Positions 26,246-39,646 of a stretch of 64,000 bases of DNA are shown here, piece after piece (position 1 is the first letter of the stretch; the number at the start of each line of letters is the position of its first letter). Origin of the DNA: Hirundichthys speculiger (lineage: Eukaryota > Chordata > Actinopteri > Beloniformes > Exocoetidae); assembly GCA_018398805.1 (NCBI GenBank), contig JAGFBZ010000261.1, forward strand, positions 1,860,001 to 1,924,000, given 5' to 3'. Position numbers and translations under genes: made by a program. The notes under the pieces were generated by a model that saw only the letters and a program-made list of their open reading frames with translations, did no database searches and was not told the origin of the DNA.

Positions 26246-29200
26246 TGAGTCCTACATTCTCTTTTTGTTTGTGTGTGCTTCCAAGTGTGACCTTTATACA
26301 CACAGCATGTTTGCACGCTGAGAATTATCACTCAGTTTATCGGCTCACAGGAAACCAGCCCCCTCATGCGTCAGAAGCATGTTGCTAGGACACTTTAGAT
26401 CCAATCTCACCCCTCATCACACACTCCAGAATTAAGACGTGTTCACCTGCAGTCTGTCACATACTTATTTTTTCTATGTGAAGAAGATGCAGAAAAAAGG
26501 CTGGACACAAAATGAGCGCTTTGCATGCATTTTGTTTTTTGTTTTTGTTTTTAATCTGCAGAGTTTATTTGGCTTATAAAAGATCAAAGCTCAGAGTCAA
26601 ACTACTTGTCATCTTTAACATTTATCTGTGAGGACTCAACTCCTTTACTGTCTTTGCCTGTTCCTTGCTTCTTTTACTAATTTTTACACCCCCGGCTGCT
26701 TTTAAATCTTTGTCTACTTTTAATGATTTCAGGTTCAGTTGCTTCACAGATGGGAATCTGCAGTGTTTAATTGAGGCTTGCCAGTGAGTGGAAGAGAGTG
26801 TTCAAAAAAGATTTTAAGTAGCACCTTGGACCGGTCTTTGTATCTTTTTGGAGGGCTCAGCAAGAAGCCATAAATTGGTTTTTGGCCCAGTTCCATCCCT
26901 CGCTTTATCCTCTCGTATGGTTCTATGTAATTTAGGCAGCAAATATTATTCTGGTTGCAGATATTATTCTTTTGCCGAATCTGTCAGGCAGAAGGGATTT
27001 ATTGTTGGGTTTCAGCATAGATGAGGCACTTTTTTTTTGTTTTTGAACTAGTGTACAACAGCTCCAATAGTTTTTCTCTGTGCCTCAGAGAGATGAGTCC
27101 ATTTCTCTCTTGTTGCACGAGGCTTATTAGTTTTCTTCGCCGGTCCCTTTCTCGCTGCCGCTGGTTTCTCTCTGTCAGTGCATGGGCTCTGCTCTCAACC
27201 ACAGCTCATGATTGTCTCTGCAAAGCTATTTCTATTCCTCAGACTTATCACAGCATGTGCCGTATTGAAATAACCATCATCTCCAACAATGGGTCTTTAT
27301 TCAAGTTACTTTGCAATCTTGGCTGCCAGGCTGGTTCTCTGCCAAAATAATTAAGTTGTTTATGAGAGTATATCTAATTAATTTTCTTAAATTAGAGGAC
27401 TTCACTAAATGACTGCGGTGGATGTTTCTGGATCAGCTCACTGAAAAAGAGCCCTCAGTGTATGTGCTTTTCCTCCTATGTCTCTTTGCAAGGAACTTGT
27501 GGCCGAAACCTGTGGTCAGCATCGCCTGCTGGTCCCTGTGACTTTGCAGCTCCAGATGACTGGAACACAGAGGGACATCCCCTCGTCTCTTCTGTCTTTT
27601 CATTTAAACTTGCCTCCGCTGCGCAGTCTCATCTTGTCTCTGCTTGTAAATTCATTTCCCGTTGAATCTTTTCACTTCTGCTCCTCTCTCATCCTCCTCC
27701 TTGCCGCTTCTCCTCTCCCACGTTGTTCAAGCCACAGTTCCCACAAGCCCTGGGCCACAGCTGTAGTTCTTCCATATCTCCCTTTGACCTCCTCATATAG
27801 TGCTGGAGAACAGCTGTTCTATGCACATGCACACGTCACCCAGCCAAGTGCAACGCTCCAGGGGAGGCCTGCAGTAGGGGCTGGAGGTTTGCACTTTGGC
27901 TTGATCAAACACACACACACACACACACACTGAGACATATGTGGTCTGACATAAACATGGAATCTGTCCACCTTGTACTAAGACACGCAGGCATAAGCTG
28001 AAAATTAGAAAGTGAAAGTAAAATGCCCACAGACTTGCATTAATGCCGTCATTGTCAGGTGTGCAATAATGTACAGCAATTGAAGGTGCAAAAATACCAA
28101 CAACAACAAAAAAAAACCTCCTAGACTTTGTATTTCTTTTTTTTTTTCTCTTTTCTGTCATCTCTTCATTTCATTTCTAAATTCCTGCATTCCTGCATCT
28201 CAAGCCTGCAACACTCCCAGGCACATGTATAATCACAGGTCTCTCTATTACAGATTTGGTTGCCAGTAATTCCATTCACCCACTGTTTTCCTGCCAGTAA
28301 AGCCACAGTAGAATATCAAACTGCTGCTCTGCATCCACTAACATGCTACAGGTCAGCACCAACAGCAGCTACATGGCAGCTCACATACAGATTAAACTGG
28401 CAAAGATGGACACACACAGATCCATACAGACCTGCACATGGCACGACGCTTCAGGCTGAATTTGAATGTAGACCTCCAGCTGACATCTATCCATGATTAA
28501 TGAGAGGGCCCGGGTTAAGTTTTGGCTCCTTAATGAATACAGTTTGAGAAGTTGAGGAGCCTATAAATATTTGACATGTCTCTTGAATGTGTTTGCATAA
28601 TTAATTCAGAAATCTAAATTGAATCATAATTGCATCATTGTGCACGTTTCATCCTCTCTCTTTCTCTCATTATTTTCTTGTCCTTCGTATCCCACTCCCT
28701 GTGATGTTTCTCTCAAGACCAAATACGCCCCCGTCACTCAAACACATGCAACGCACGCAGTCAGATGGGTGCCGACAGACAATCAATGTGATCTCAGGGT
28801 GTGACTGACACATGGCAGTGATGAACTCACTGGGTAGCGTATCGCTTTGCTCGCCTCTGTGCTGTGATTGACAGCTGTACTTTCCCTCTCTTACGCACGC
28901 GCTCTCGCGCACACACACGCTGGGAGCACCGACCATCTCAGGCATCACGCTGCCTCTCCAGTGTCACGCAGCGCTGACAGTCTGTGTTTGATGCTGATGT
29001 CAAACTCATTCTCAGATGATTCTGTGCTGACTGTATCCGTATGAGTGTGCAAGCATGTGTTTGAGATGCACCGGGGCGGAATGGAGGAGGAGGGGTCTTC
29101 AAATGAAGCGAAATAAAAACTGAAATACAAGAGCTCCAGTGTATGTGTTTTTCCTCTAACGTCCCTCTAGCGTTTCTCCTCTAACCCTAACCCCGTGGTG

Positions 29201-32200
29201 TCCTGCTCGTGATGCCAATGAAATCAGCCAGTGAGCTTTCCACATACACATATTGCCATTTCTAAGGTTGTGCTCACACCGCAATCCCAAATCTGCTTTT
29301 TGGCATAACTGATCTTGGCTGTTTACATTATGTATTACAAGTTATCAGATCCAATCTGTGTGTCCTTGTTGATGTTCTCTAATCCACAAGGTTGCTATGG
29401 TAACCTTTATGCATAGCACAAATGTAAACAAGGATGGTGAAACTGGCTTTAGTGGTTATGTGGAAACGCAGTGCAAACACAAGTTTTTCAGAGGATTTAC
29501 TGAGAGTAGTTGAGGTAAAATTAAATATGTTCATTTATTGGAGATGGTGATCATTTATGTTTGAAGTCAAGAGCAGCTATGATGTTGCCTTTGTCTGCTG
29601 AAACACCCAGTTACTCTGAAAGTGATGGTGCTGCTCTGCATGTTTTCATTGGCGGTGTTGTCTAGAGGGACCCAGGTGGCTCCAAAGCTGGGATTTTATT
29701 TTGATTTAGAGAAGTCTTTCATGGGAATACATTAGAGTGTGTTTGCAGACAAGAAATTAGATGTGATTAAGTTTCTCCTCACCTATTGGAGGAGAATGAG
29801 ACCAGTCTTTACCAGCAGATGGGACCCCGATGATGGTCAGTGGTGCTTTGGAAAATAATCGGGGTTAGCGTCTGTGTAGTTCATGCAAGTCAACATAGAG
29901 TGCAAGAGTGAGTGTGTGTGTGTGTAACAATTTTTTTACGGATAAGCCAGCAGTAATTGCGATGTGGATGGAACGAAATGAAGCATTTGTGTGTGTTAGA
30001 TGAACGATGTCTCAGTGAGGGGTAACTCTGGCCTCTGCACTCCTTGTTTCAGTGTCTCTAATGACAAAAATTGTCAATGTTTAAATAAGAACCGCTGCGG
30101 AGCATGTGCTGACATGTCTAAATCTGAAACTGTCTCACACTTATGGATCCACACACACACACACACGAGGATTGCAAAGTAACATGCACAGTGGGGATTC
30201 CTGAGGGCCATCTGGAAGCGCAGGGCATTACACAGCTGGTCTCCAGTGACTATTCACGTAGCCGGGAACCCATCACCTCCGAGATCAGGCATTGCAGCGC
30301 TAATTAATGACTTGAAGTATGTTTGTGTGCACGTGCGTGCATGCATGAAGCTCTGAAGCACGATCATGACTCATCAAGCGGTCCGTGAAAACAAACTCCC
30401 CTAATTCCCCTAGCTAAGTGTGTAGAATAGTTTGAAATCGACCTCGCTTCCATCCTTTGGAGACTCGAGGGTGTGCATGCAGTTCAGGGACTTTGACTAC
30501 TGTGCAGAAGCCAAATGTAACTGAAAAACTGCCTCCATCTGTTGCCAGTGGAAATAATATAAAAGGACAAACTGAAAAGATTTCAAGGATAAAGCAGTCA
30601 TTGCAAATTAGTATTGTGACAGGAAGACTTCTTGTTATCAGGGTATTTGTAAAATATTTAGGCTTACTCATGGGGGTGGGAGGCAGGGGTATCGGGGAAT
30701 GTACCTGGAAGGAACCCACTCTTAATCTGAGCTGATGCAGAAGTGTGTCAGGTGTGGTAATGAGCCTTACTTTAAGATTATGTGTGGACATGTTTTATTC
30801 TTATTTTGGCTTATGCCATAAACCCCGACCACCTGCAGCTATACTTACTGCCCAGCTCTCATTTGAATAGTTACATCTTAGAAATCCCTCACGCCTGGTT
30901 ACTTTAGAATTCATTGAGTTCCAGGGACTTTCCAAGCAAAATCTAAAAAGCAAAAAGAGACTGAATATACATAATTTTTGAAGGGTACAGCTCACCACCA
31001 GCATCAAGATTGGCCTGCATCAAATCATATTCTGTATGTGAGCGGGTAGTTTTGAGTTTCATATTTATGAAGGATGTTTCTGGGCTTGTTATGTAACTGT
31101 AGGTGGTCTGTATTCAGACAGAGAGACTGTTAAAGAAAATAGCAAAGAGAAGGGAGGAAAAAAATGACATATAAGAAAGGCTAGACAGATAGATTCCTGA
31201 CATGAAGGGTTTGCTCCAGTCTTATTCCCATTAAGGTCGACATAGTATTTCGGTTTCATGGCAGAATAACTCAAATGTGTGTCTCCACTTAACACTTGCT
31301 TGTTTTTACTTCCTGATTCTTAATGTAGAGCACCACATGCATCTGTATTGTTAATCTTGCCCGTATTCAGGGAGGTTGTCCATTTTTTTTCCTTAGTGTT
31401 TTCAAGAGTTTGAGTTAGGGAACTGGTGTACACAAAAACACGCACGAAGCTGATCAACAGATCCTCACTCCGTTTTATTTTCTGGCACATCTGTGATAAC
31501 AGCGGTCCCGTTGAGACGAGCTCTCATCTGGCTGCTAATGTCAGTGGATGCATTACAGCCTGGATGTGTTTGTCTTATTAGCTGTTATGTAGATGGGTTT
31601 CAGAGTGTTCGGAGTTGCCTTTACAATGATTTTGCTTCACTTTTGAACTGAACCAAAAGTGAAACAAACTGCACATATCTGAAGCTCTTGCACATAATTT
31701 AGAAAGAACTTCAAGCGTTTGTTGGAGCAAATTCAGGGCCACTTTAATCGTTAACGGGGCCTTTCCATTTTCCTGTGGCCCACTTACGTACACAGCACTG
31801 TACAGGACAAGCATTGTTAGCATGTTGCGTATAATTAGCCTCAGTGGGCTTGAAGCTGCTGTTGTTTCCGTTTTGCTGCCACATATACACAGAACTTTTT
31901 GAATGTAGCCAGCAATAGTCAGCTGACCTCAGACTCATCATGAGTTTGACCGCAAACAAAACAAAATATTTGTTTGCCAAAGCAGACCTCTGTGACTTTC
32001 CATGCTACAGTGCTAATTTGAATTAGCATAAGCTGGCTAATCAGTGCTAATTAAGCTAATGAATTAGTTGTTGAGCGTGCAGCAGAAGTTATTAAAGCAG
32101 AGCATGCAGATGGGCCGAAATAGACGAGCACACATCTGGATGCACTCATACAGATGCTGACACATACTTTTTCGTTATGGTCATAGTGTAAATGTGCAGA

Positions 32201-35074
32201 GCGAATGTCAGTTAGGGTCCATAACGGACATAAACGCATACACAGCTGATGCTTCTGCTCACTCACACACACACACACCTCCCTTAACACGCTGTCTCAG
32301 TCAAACGTGCGCTTAGCCTGCACATCTGTTGTGTTCTCATGGGAACATACACAACAATATGCTTCAGTTTATAAACCTGTGTTTATGGGTTGGATGAGGT
32401 TCCTGTTTAATTACTGCTGGAATCTGTCCTTAAACTGTTTGGGAAGTTTTTACAAGATAAATGAGAAAATGGATGTCATCCATGATGATAAGCAACTTTT
32501 TGTGTGTGTGTGTGTGTGTGTTCTGTGATGTTACCGCCACATCACGAGGTTGTGTCAATTTTGTTTGTAGGGATATATCATTTAACTTATGTTCCAAAAT
32601 GTCAATAGTTTACTCTCAGTCTCACTGCATTCTTGTACAAAGAAGTTCCTCTGGTTTAGTTGCAGCCATCAGTCCAGCAGGCACCATTCTTTCACAGACT
32701 TCCACACAAACCCACTTTGGAAGACAAGGAAATTAGTGAAAGAATGAGGGAGGTCCAGTAGGGTAATGTAACAACAGTCTCAATAAGCAGCAAATTGGAT
32801 CGCTTTCTCTCTGCTTCCAGGAAGAGGGTCAGACTGATCAAGGCTTTTGTGTTTTCATCACCCTGAGGTTCCACATTTAGGGGATGGCCAGTGGAAGTGT
32901 CTGTTGTCTGCCTGTGTGGTGCCAGAGAGACAGGAGGCAGTGCAGTGAGTCTTCCTGAGATAATCTGAGGTCGAGAGGCCTTTTTTCCCCACAACATAAC
33001 CTTGATTTCCTTGTATTCTTGTTTTTTTTTTTTTTTTAAACACAATCTTTAGCATGAAAGCCTTTGAAATTGTCCAGCGCCACCAACGTGTTTTTATTTT
33101 CTTTTTGCCATGTTGAAATATCAAATTCTATTTCATTTGAAGGAATAATTGATTATTTCTAGGTCATGTCATCTGCCTCTTGCAGTCTCCCGATCTCACT
33201 GTTGCCAAAAACCATTTAAATGTAACTTGATTCCTGTCCAGGTCATCTCTCACAACAACCGTGTGTCTCTACAGCATTACTTCACACATCAACAGTGGTG
33301 AGAAGATGAAGCTAGCTCACAGAGATACACTGGACATCATAGCAGACTTGAAGGTTACTGCTTTCAGACACATGAGTCATTTATTTAGCAGCACAGCAGG
33401 AGGGGGAAAATGTGAACATTCAGACAGGCCTTTAAATAGCATTAAATTAACACCACCCAACATTCAGATGCATTTGTCACAGGATATTTAAGTACATCTA
33501 GCCTCCTCTTCGTTCTGAATCTGACTTGCTGCTACTGTCACTTGTCTCTTCTGAGTAATAAATTATATATAATATATAAATATAATAATTCTACATCCAA
33601 ACTGCTTACAGAGCTGCAGGACGGTGAGCAATTTGGACCATGAGCCAGTCAGCGAGTCCTGACTGATGTAGAACTGCACATATTCAAATACGTCCAGCAG
33701 ATAACCAGCAGAACTGTCTGCACGTGATGTGCGCTGTTCCCACCGTGCATGTCCACGTACCGAGAATACATTTTGGGACAGTTTTGTAAAAGTGACTTAA
33801 CCTCCACCCCTATAGTTGTAGCTTCTGAGCTACAAATTATATTATACGTACGAAAGGCGAACAATCACAATCCGCACCAGAAACAAACTTTTTACAAAAT
33901 TCTTACATGTTGAATCCCGTATTTTTTTTTTTCAAACAGATCTAGCTCATCTGTTGGTCTGTTACTGACACACATACACCTACACACACACACACACCTG
34001 TCGATGGAGACAGGTGATGGACGCCAGTGCAACTGTCACATGTCCATTCTGCGTGTGTCTACAAGTCTGTGCAGTGATTGCGTTACATGTTGCACAGAGC
34101 TCTGTGCATGTAGGTGTGAATGAGTGTTGAATTTTATCACAGGCTGTCATGTCCCCGTGCATTATTAGAGCTTGGTTAAGGAAGAGATGAGGGCAGCATC
34201 CTGGCTGCAACATCAGCAATCTCTGTGTGTGCATGTGTCTGTGTGTGTGCATGAGAGAGAGAGAGAGCACAAAACAGTATGAAGAGCTTTGCTTCCAGCT
34301 CTGACCTGTCAGCTCGATCCATGTGCACAGAAACACACCAAAGGCAGCATCAGCAATCACCGTCACACTTCTGCACAAGCTGCCGTCCACAGCATCATCA
34401 ATAGAGCAGGATCTTTGAGCGTGTGTGTCCAGTAACCTTCACCCTGCTTGGACTACGGTTAAATGAGAAATGATTTTCTGCCTCATGACTCTTTTAACCC
34501 CAAACTTGGGTAACCTTTAGGGGTTTTCTTTTCTTCTCTTCTTTTTTTTTTCCTTAATTCTCTCCCCTTTCTTGGATAGCCAGTCCCATTTCAGAACCGT
34601 CCTTTGTGCATTTCTCTGGTTCATAATTAGAATGTTATAAAAACAATGATGGTCGTTTTGAAAAATGACAGTCATGCAGAAATGACAGATTTTATGCTAC
34701 ATTAAGAATGCATTTTTTTTGGTACAGTATCCGTAATAAAAGTTATTTTTCTAAAAAAGCATTTATTCTGTTTATATTAAACTAATTCCATTTAGTGTTT
34801 TTTTTTTTTTTACTTGACAATTACATAACTCATGGTGCTGTAATGATCTTTTGGCACCATGATGGTGCCAGAAAATCTGTGAGACGGGGACTTAAAACAG
34901 ATTCTGATTCAACAGAATGAAGCTAAATATCAGTGAGATACTGTGAAGAAAAAGAGAAAATTAATTCAACACACAAGACTTAACACTTAACCACTCTTCC
35001 CAACTTTCTTACTGCAATTCACCTCACCACCTTTTTGCTTCACTCTGCCAGAATATTGTTTTCCGCTCTTTTCC
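26246..35074 (+). other. ext1 intron 1, distal part; microsatellites only
   Basis: This is about 8.8 kb of non-coding sequence. Dinucleotide repeats include (CA)11 at about 27909-27930, (CA)n at 30150-30167 and 32265-32278, (GT)n at 32503-32520 and (CA)n at 33983-33998. A T run lies at 33021-33037, and an AT-rich stretch at about 33560-33590. Open frames are short and lack domains. No transposon ends or RNA genes were recognised. Confidence 0.6.
27909..27930 (+). repeat. (CA)11 microsatellite
   Basis: This is an uninterrupted AC/CA dinucleotide tract in ext1 intron 1. Confidence 0.95.
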
Positions 35075-35110
35075 GTATCAGATCTGGAAGTTATCTTCCA
35101 GATCTGATAC
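35075..35110. repeat. perfect palindrome, 16-bp stem with 4-base loop
   Basis: The bases gtatcagatctggaag (35075-35090), then ttat, then cttccagatctgatac (35095-35110) are exact reverse complements. Just outside, ttccgc on the left and gcggaa on the right also pair, with unequal spacers (8 and 4 bases), so the arms extend imperfectly to about 35062-35119. It lies 1.1 kb upstream of exon 2. No flanking duplication or transposon family is evident. The origin could be a snap-back replication error or the remnant of an inverted-repeat element. Confidence 0.9.
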
Positions 35111-35536
35111 AAATGCGGAAGTGGTCATCGTTATGCATTATTCTGCACCCATATATTCAATCTTCAATGTCCTCCAGACAAAACATGTCCTGCCTCCTGT
35201 ACCCTCCAACAAGTCTTCACTGTTAAAGTATTTCACTGGTCTACAACATTCAAAAACAGACAACGTTGGCACACGCATATCTAGATTTTCTCATGAGCTT
35301 GTGTGCAAAAACAGCAGCATAACGCAACAAATACGGCTTGGCATGAGTGGAGAAAAAGTTGAATGTTGTGAGATTGAGCATCAAAACAAAGTGACATTCA
35401 GAATCTATATATTTTTCATAAAACCTTTCTATGTAACGACCACACTGCTTAAATGTTTGCCTGGAAAAACACGGACAAATGTCGCAAACACAGACTAATG
35501 CGCAGATGCACATCGTTACTCTGTTCCTGTCTCCCA

Positions 35537-35540
<4 letters not shown>

Positions 35541-35609
<69 letters not shown>

Positions 35610-35632
35610 GCACACACGCACACACGCACACA
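35541..35632 (+). repeat. compound (CT)n(CA)n microsatellite
   Basis: About 23 CT units run directly into CA units interrupted by CG steps (cgcacacacg). Several open frames on both strands here are translations of the repeat and are not genes. Confidence 0.95.
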
Positions 35633-36223
35633 GCTGTGTGGTGGAAGCAGGTGTCACTCTCAGCTCATTACCCCTGGCAGGGTTGATCACCCTGTTTGGA
35701 GAGCAATAAGACACACCTCAGTGGAGAAATGAGGTGGAATCAGAGGGCTGGAGGAGGATAGAGGTGGGAAGGGGGAACGAATGGAGCATCGCTCTCTTGT
35801 TTGCTGAGATAGCTGCTATGAAAAAAGTGGCGAGTTAGAAGGAGGGGTGGCAGTTTGTGAGAGACTACGAGATGGAAAGTGCAGTGGATTCAGAGAGATG
35901 ATGGAGAGAAGCAAAAAGTAGAAGACAGTCAAGTACCAAAGCAACAGAGGAGAAAGTTAACAATTGATTTTTGTTTTTGGTTCCTTTGGATGCTTTTGAT
36001 CAACTTCTGCATTGTCTGTTTCTAAATGCTGATGTGAAAGTGTCTAAGGCAGAAATTCATATTTGAATGGAAGTCATTGCAATAAGTAAAAATTGATGCT
36101 CAGTCACAGCAAGTGATGCACACGCAGCATGTACGCATCTAACTGCTCACCTTTTGTCCCAGCATGCTCCTTGAGATATCTCCCTGTACTCACCCCACTT
36201 TTGTTTTTGCTGTGTCTCTCCAG
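35633..36223 (+). other. ext1 intron 1 end and exon 2 acceptor region
   Basis: This is non-coding sequence rich in G and A on the + strand between about 35700 and 35960, then a pyrimidine-rich tract (ttttgtttttgctgtgtctctccag) ending at the exon 2 acceptor at 36221-36223. Nothing else is recognised. Confidence 0.7.
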
Positions 36224-36317
36224 ATACGACTACAAGGAGATGCTCCACAATTCCACCTTCTGTTTGGTGCCTCGTGGCAGACGGCTGGGCTCCTTTCGCT
36301 TCCTCGAGGCGCTGCAG
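36224..36317 (+). CDS. ext1: ext1 exon 2 (internal coding exon), exostosin-1, end of GT47 domain
   Basis: This is an internal coding exon of exostosin-1. With EXT2, EXT1 forms the Golgi co-polymerase that extends heparan sulfate by alternating GlcA and GlcNAc transfer. The exon is 94 bp, preceded by ctctccag and followed by gtaaag. Its first base completes a codon begun in exon 1; it then encodes YDYKEMLHN...[13 protein letters not shown]...FRFLEALQ, only two residues different from human EXT1 as I remember it. The [11 protein letters not shown] segment is the hallmark of the exostosin (GT47) domain. Its two arginines correspond to human R339 and R340, sites of missense mutations in hereditary multiple exostoses. 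The exon ends in phase 0 and joins in frame to the exon at 42994. Exon 1 is not in the window. Which fish ext1 paralogue this is cannot be settled here. Confidence 0.97.
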
Positions 36318-37840
36318 GTAAAGGAAGCACCACATGCACAGACGCACCATCCAGAGAGAGGATTACATCTGCTGTAAAATCAAGTTCCACCAAGCAATAT
36401 CAGTGGAAAGTAAAATGACTACTACCCACACTCATCTTCCCACTTAGCACAGTGGTGGTTCTAGAATAAAAGGATCACCAAATTGTTACCACCTAATACG
36501 TTTATTAATCTTCAAGAACAAGACCTTCCTTGAGAACATTAGCTGCTTCTTACTCCCTTTAAACCAACATTCATTATGTAGACACACTGTATAATTGTCT
36601 GGCTTTATGAAAATAGCATCGTTAGTTATTGTTTTTAAATAATGATGTTTATTTTTTTTCCTTCTGTCAGTGTGTTGTATTCTTGGAAATGGAAGACATT
36701 TGCATAATGCGTGACGATGGCGGGCTTCACACATCTCTATATTTGGACAATTAGCTGACCAATCAGAGTAAACGGGCATTTCAAGAGGGGAGCCTTAAAG
36801 AGACAGGAGCTAAAACAAAGCATTTCAGAAAGGGGCGAGTAATACTGTGACAGTGTACACCATAGGATTAGGTGTTTTTTTTTTTTCTTAACATTCATGT
36901 AAATCCATTCCAGTAGATGGCCAAGATGGAATTAAGAAACATTTATTACTATTTTATAATCACTGAACGTTCTGAAGGTTAAATGTAATGTTGATGTGGT
37001 AAAAAATGCTACAGCTAATGAACTTGAACATACCAATACATTCATTCTCTTTTAGTGGTCCAGCATACCTCATCTTTTCCCCATCACTCAATATTTCCAT
37101 ACTTATGTTTTTTTTATTTTATTTCCATGCATGTGTGTATAACCACTGCACTGTCCTTTTTACCTCTCCTTACCAAGCACTGCTATCCACAGAGCATACC
37201 CACAAAAATGCACTGATCTCACTATTGACTGCCACACACACACACACACATACACACACAGTGTGCTCCATTTGGGAGTGAAATATGTCCTCTCCTTGCT
37301 TTTCTCCATTTTCACATCATCCACTGACTTTGCAGTCTAGTTGAAGATGAAGGGAGAGAGAGTCCTGCAGGCATTCGGGCTTTGCATGAAAAAGCCATTC
37401 TGCTTAGAGGTCAACTTTTTCTGTGCGCGTGTTCAGTGTTGTTCTGTTGCCTGCATGTGTATCCCTACGCATGGGAGGGTGTGTGTGTGTGAGTTTGAGC
37501 CTGAGGGCCAATTCTGGTTTAGCTGACACCTTTATGGCCTGAGAGTGACAGGGCCGTCATTACATCAAACTCCCACCACAAAAACACAGACACACGCACA
37601 GCTGGTCCCTCTACTTCTCCTCTCATCCATCCATCCCTCTGCCACTCATTTGCCCAAGGTCACATTCAGTTTCACTATCTCCTCCCTTTTCATCTTTATT
37701 TATTCATTTATTTATTTATTTTACATATAAATGTATTTCTGTCTTTCAGCTTTTTGATCTTCATTTTAATGTCCTCTTATTTACTGTTATTCATATTTAC
37801 CTCCTGAGAAAAACTAACTGAACTACACCTAATTTTAGCC
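36318..37840 (+). other. ext1 intron 2, part before the LINE
   Basis: This is non-coding sequence with a CA-rich repeat at about 37229-37260 and a (TTTA)n-like tract at about 37697-37720. No exon or mobile element was recognised. Confidence 0.65.
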
Positions 37841-37867
37841 TTTGAAACTATCCATCCATCCATCCAT

Positions 37868-39520
37868 TAACTTCCTACTTGATCTGGAGTCGGGTCGCGG
37901 GGGCAGCAGCTTCAGCAGAGAGTCCCAGACCTCCCTTCCCCCTGTCACTTTCAACAGCTCCTCTGGGAGAACCCTGAGGCGCTCCCAGGCCAGCTGAGAG
38001 ATATAATCTCTCCTAGTGTCTCCTGGAACCAGTTCAGAGTCCACACCACAGCAGACGCTGCAACAATCTGTCTGTCGATCTCCCATTCCTTTTCCCATCA
38101 CTCGTGAACAAGACCCCGAGATACTTAAACTCCTCTACTTAAGGCAGAACCTCACTCCCGACCCGGAGAAAGCATTCTACCCTTTTCTGACTAAGAACCA
38201 TGGTCCCAGATTTGGAGTTGCTGATTCTCATCCCTGCCACTTCACACTCAGCTGCGAACTGCTCCAACGAGAGCTGTAGATCCCCACCTGATGGCGCCAA
38301 CAGGACCACGTCATCTGCAAACAACAGAGACGAAATCCTGACACCACTGAACTGGAACCCCTCCGCTCCTTGCCTGCAGCTAGAAATTCTGTCCATAAAT
38401 GTTACAGACAGAATTGGATGACAATTGGAGGAACAACCTGGCGGAGTCCATCTCTCACTGGAAACGAGTCAGACTTACTACCGGCAATGCAGACCAAACT
38501 CCCACTCCGTCTGTACAGGGACTGGACAGCCCATAATAATGGGTCCAGTACCCCATACTTCTGGAGTACCCTCCACAGGACACCCCGAGGGACACGGTCA
38601 AATGCCTTCACCAAAGCCACAAACACATGTGGACTGGTTGAGCAAATTCCCTTGCTTCCTCAAGGACCCCAGTGAGGATATAGAGCTGATCCAGTGTTCC
38701 ACGACCAGGACAGAACCCACATTGTTCCTCCTGAATCTGGGATTCAACAATCGCTTGGACTCTCTCCTCCAGCACCCCTGCATAGACCTTACCAGGGAGG
38801 CTGAGGAGTGTGATTCCCCTGTAATTGGAACACACCCTCCGGTCCCCCTTCTTAAAAAGGGGAACCACCACCCCAGTCTGCCAATCCAGAGGTACTGTCC
38901 CCAATTTCCATGCGATGTTGTAGAGACATGTCAACCAAGACAGTCCTACAACATCCAGAGCCTTCAGGAACTCATAGCAGATCTCGTCCACCCCCAGAGC
39001 CCGACCACCGTGCAGCATCTTAACTACCTCAGCGACCTCAGCTCCAGTAGTGGACGAGTCCGCCTCTAAGTCCACAGACTCGGCATCCTTCACGGAAGAC
39101 ATGTTGTTGGGATTGAGAAGGTCCTCGAAGTATTCCTTCCAGCACCGAACGACATCTCCAGTTGAGGTCAGCAGCACCCTACCCCCCACTGTACACAGAG
39201 TTGGTGAAGCACTGCTTTACCCGCCTTGAGCCGTCTGACGGTTTGCCAGAATCTGGATCCAAGTGAAAGTCGGTTTCCATGGCCTCACCTAACCTCCCAC
39301 ACCCGAGTTTTCGCCTCCAAAAACCACCAAAGCTGCCACCCATTTGGCCTGTCAATACCTGCCTGCTGATTCCGGAGTCCCACAAGCTAACCAAGCCCAG
39401 TAGGACTCCTCTTACTGGAGGTGTCCACCACCGAGTTTGAGGATTGTTGCCATGGCAGGGACCGATAACCGACGGCCACAGCTCCTGTTCAGCCGCTTCG
39501 GCAATGGAGGCGCGGAACAT
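37868..39520 (-). pseudogene. reverse transcriptase and C-terminal region of the Rex3 element, broken
   Basis: On the - strand, the RT begins near 39189. It shows WQTGVVVPLFKKGDRRVCSN and YRGITLLSLPGK, then EEQCGFCPGRGTLDQL, all known RTE RT blocks. The next block reads VALVKAFDRVPRG (38600-38640), where the family has D-L-x-K-A-F-D: the first catalytic aspartate is replaced by Ala. The FADDVVLLAP block with the second Asp pair is intact at about 38310-38345. Between the two, the QGCPLSP segment is garbled. After EFKYLGVLFTS (around 38110) the sequence jumps to DTRRDYISQLAWERLR near 38020, so most of the connecting C-terminal region is deleted. The enzyme cannot function. Confidence 0.88.
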
Positions 39521-39646
39521 GGCCCATTCAGACTCAACATCCCCTGCCTCCCTTCAGATGTGATTGAAGCTCTGTCCGAGGTGCCAGTTAAAGATCTTTC
39601 TGACAGGTTCCTCTGCCAGACATTCCCAGGCAACCCTCACTATACG

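Noticed and set aside
29180..29195. ctctaaccctaacccc as interstitial telomere repeat
   Set aside because: Fewer than three telomere units are present, within chance expectation.
35449..35709. Several overlapping frames with Arg-Glu, Ser-Leu and Thr-His repeats
   Set aside because: They are translations of the (CT)n(CA)n microsatellite.
37852..37867. (CCAT)n as an independent microsatellite
   Set aside because: It coincides with the 3' end of the Rex3 element next to its target duplication, where a short tandem tail is expected.
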